Of a stretch of 5,590 nt of DNA, positions 5,456 through 5,590 are shown piece after piece; position 1 is the first letter of the stretch, and each line of letters starts with the position of its first letter. This DNA is from Lachnoclostridium sp. GTDB taxonomy: Bacteria > Bacillota > Clostridia > Lachnospirales > Lachnospiraceae. The DNA lies in assembly GCA_003445895.1 (NCBI GenBank), contig DMCD01000018.1, positions 1 through 5,590 on the forward strand, written 5' to 3'. A program made the position numbers and the translations under genes. Under the pieces are notes generated by a model that saw only the letters and a list, made by a program, of their open reading frames with translations, searched no databases and was not told the DNA's origin.

Positions 5456-5510
5456 ACCGGGGCTGAAAGGCCCGGATAGGACAGTAATTACCGGGGCCGG
5501 AAGGCCGGGA
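5456..5510 (+). repeat. Imperfect direct duplication in the spacer before the last gene
   Basis: Positions 5456-5476 and 5490-5510 match at 18 of 21 positions (common core ACCGGGGC..G.AAGGCC.GGA), offset by 34 bases. Each copy can fold into a small G+C-rich hairpin and ends close to an AGGA; the second copy supplies the ribosome binding site (GGAGG, 5508-5512) of the next gene. No T-run follows, so these are not classical terminators. Confidence 0.6.
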
Positions 5511-5519
5511 GGAATACAT

Positions 5520-5590
5520 ATGATTAAGAAGGAACGGCTGCAGGAGATTTACGGAAATGAAGCGGCGGAGGCCGAAGCGCGGTTTCAGAA
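5520..5590 (+). CDS. Start of a further gene, possibly galactokinase (cut by window edge)
   Basis: An open frame from ATG 5520 runs off the right edge after 23 codons (MIKKERLQEIYGNEAAEAEA, then RFQ). GGAGG lies seven bases upstream, so a real start is likely. The pattern LQEIYG...A.ARF resembles, from memory, the N-terminus of some clostridial galactokinases ahead of their APGR...HTDH motif, but the diagnostic motifs lie outside the window and the identity is a weak guess. The gene follows the thioesterase by 69 bases in the same direction. Confidence 0.6.
   Translation, partial: MIKKERLQEIYGNEAAEAEARFQ

Overview
The window looks like chromosomal DNA from a moderately GC-rich Clostridia (Firmicutes), most likely Lachnospiraceae-like. 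This is inferred from the strong AGGAGG-type ribosome binding sites, the GntR/ABC-2 operon architecture and the CarB subtype. No rRNA or tRNA gene, insertion sequence or CRISPR array was seen.

Layout. Positions 1-1153 (minus) hold the first 384 codons of carB, the large subunit of carbamoyl-phosphate synthase, cut by the window edge. It has its own probable promoter and leader (about 1160-1261), and no carA lies directly upstream. A Rho-independent terminator at 1312-1357 (minus) separates it from the next transcription unit. That unit is a compact three-gene operon read right to left: a GTG-started YtrA-type GntR repressor (4814-4422), an ABC-2 ATPase of the YtrB/CcmA type (4425-3520) and a large membrane permease (3548-1368). 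Its genes overlap by 4 and 29 bases. The intergenic region 4815-5036 carries back-to-back promoters. The minus-strand one has a near-perfect 27-base palindrome directly after its -10 box, the expected site for autorepression by the GntR protein.

On the plus strand, a PaaI-type hotdog thioesterase (5037-5450) has an extended -10 promoter. It is followed, after a short G+C-rich spacer containing an imperfect duplication, by the start of another gene (5520 onward) whose 23 visible residues are only weakly suggestive of galactokinase.

How the genes work together. The GntR-ATPase-permease set is a self-regulated ABC exporter or stress module of the kind often induced by cell-envelope-active compounds in Firmicutes (family knowledge; the substrate is unknown). 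Its most unusual part is the permease: about nine membrane segments followed by a soluble C-terminal domain of about 325 residues, predicted to face outside the cell. The rest of the window is ordinary metabolism. I see no convincing wholly new system; the points most worth a second look are the permease's outer domain, the operator architecture and the carB leader.
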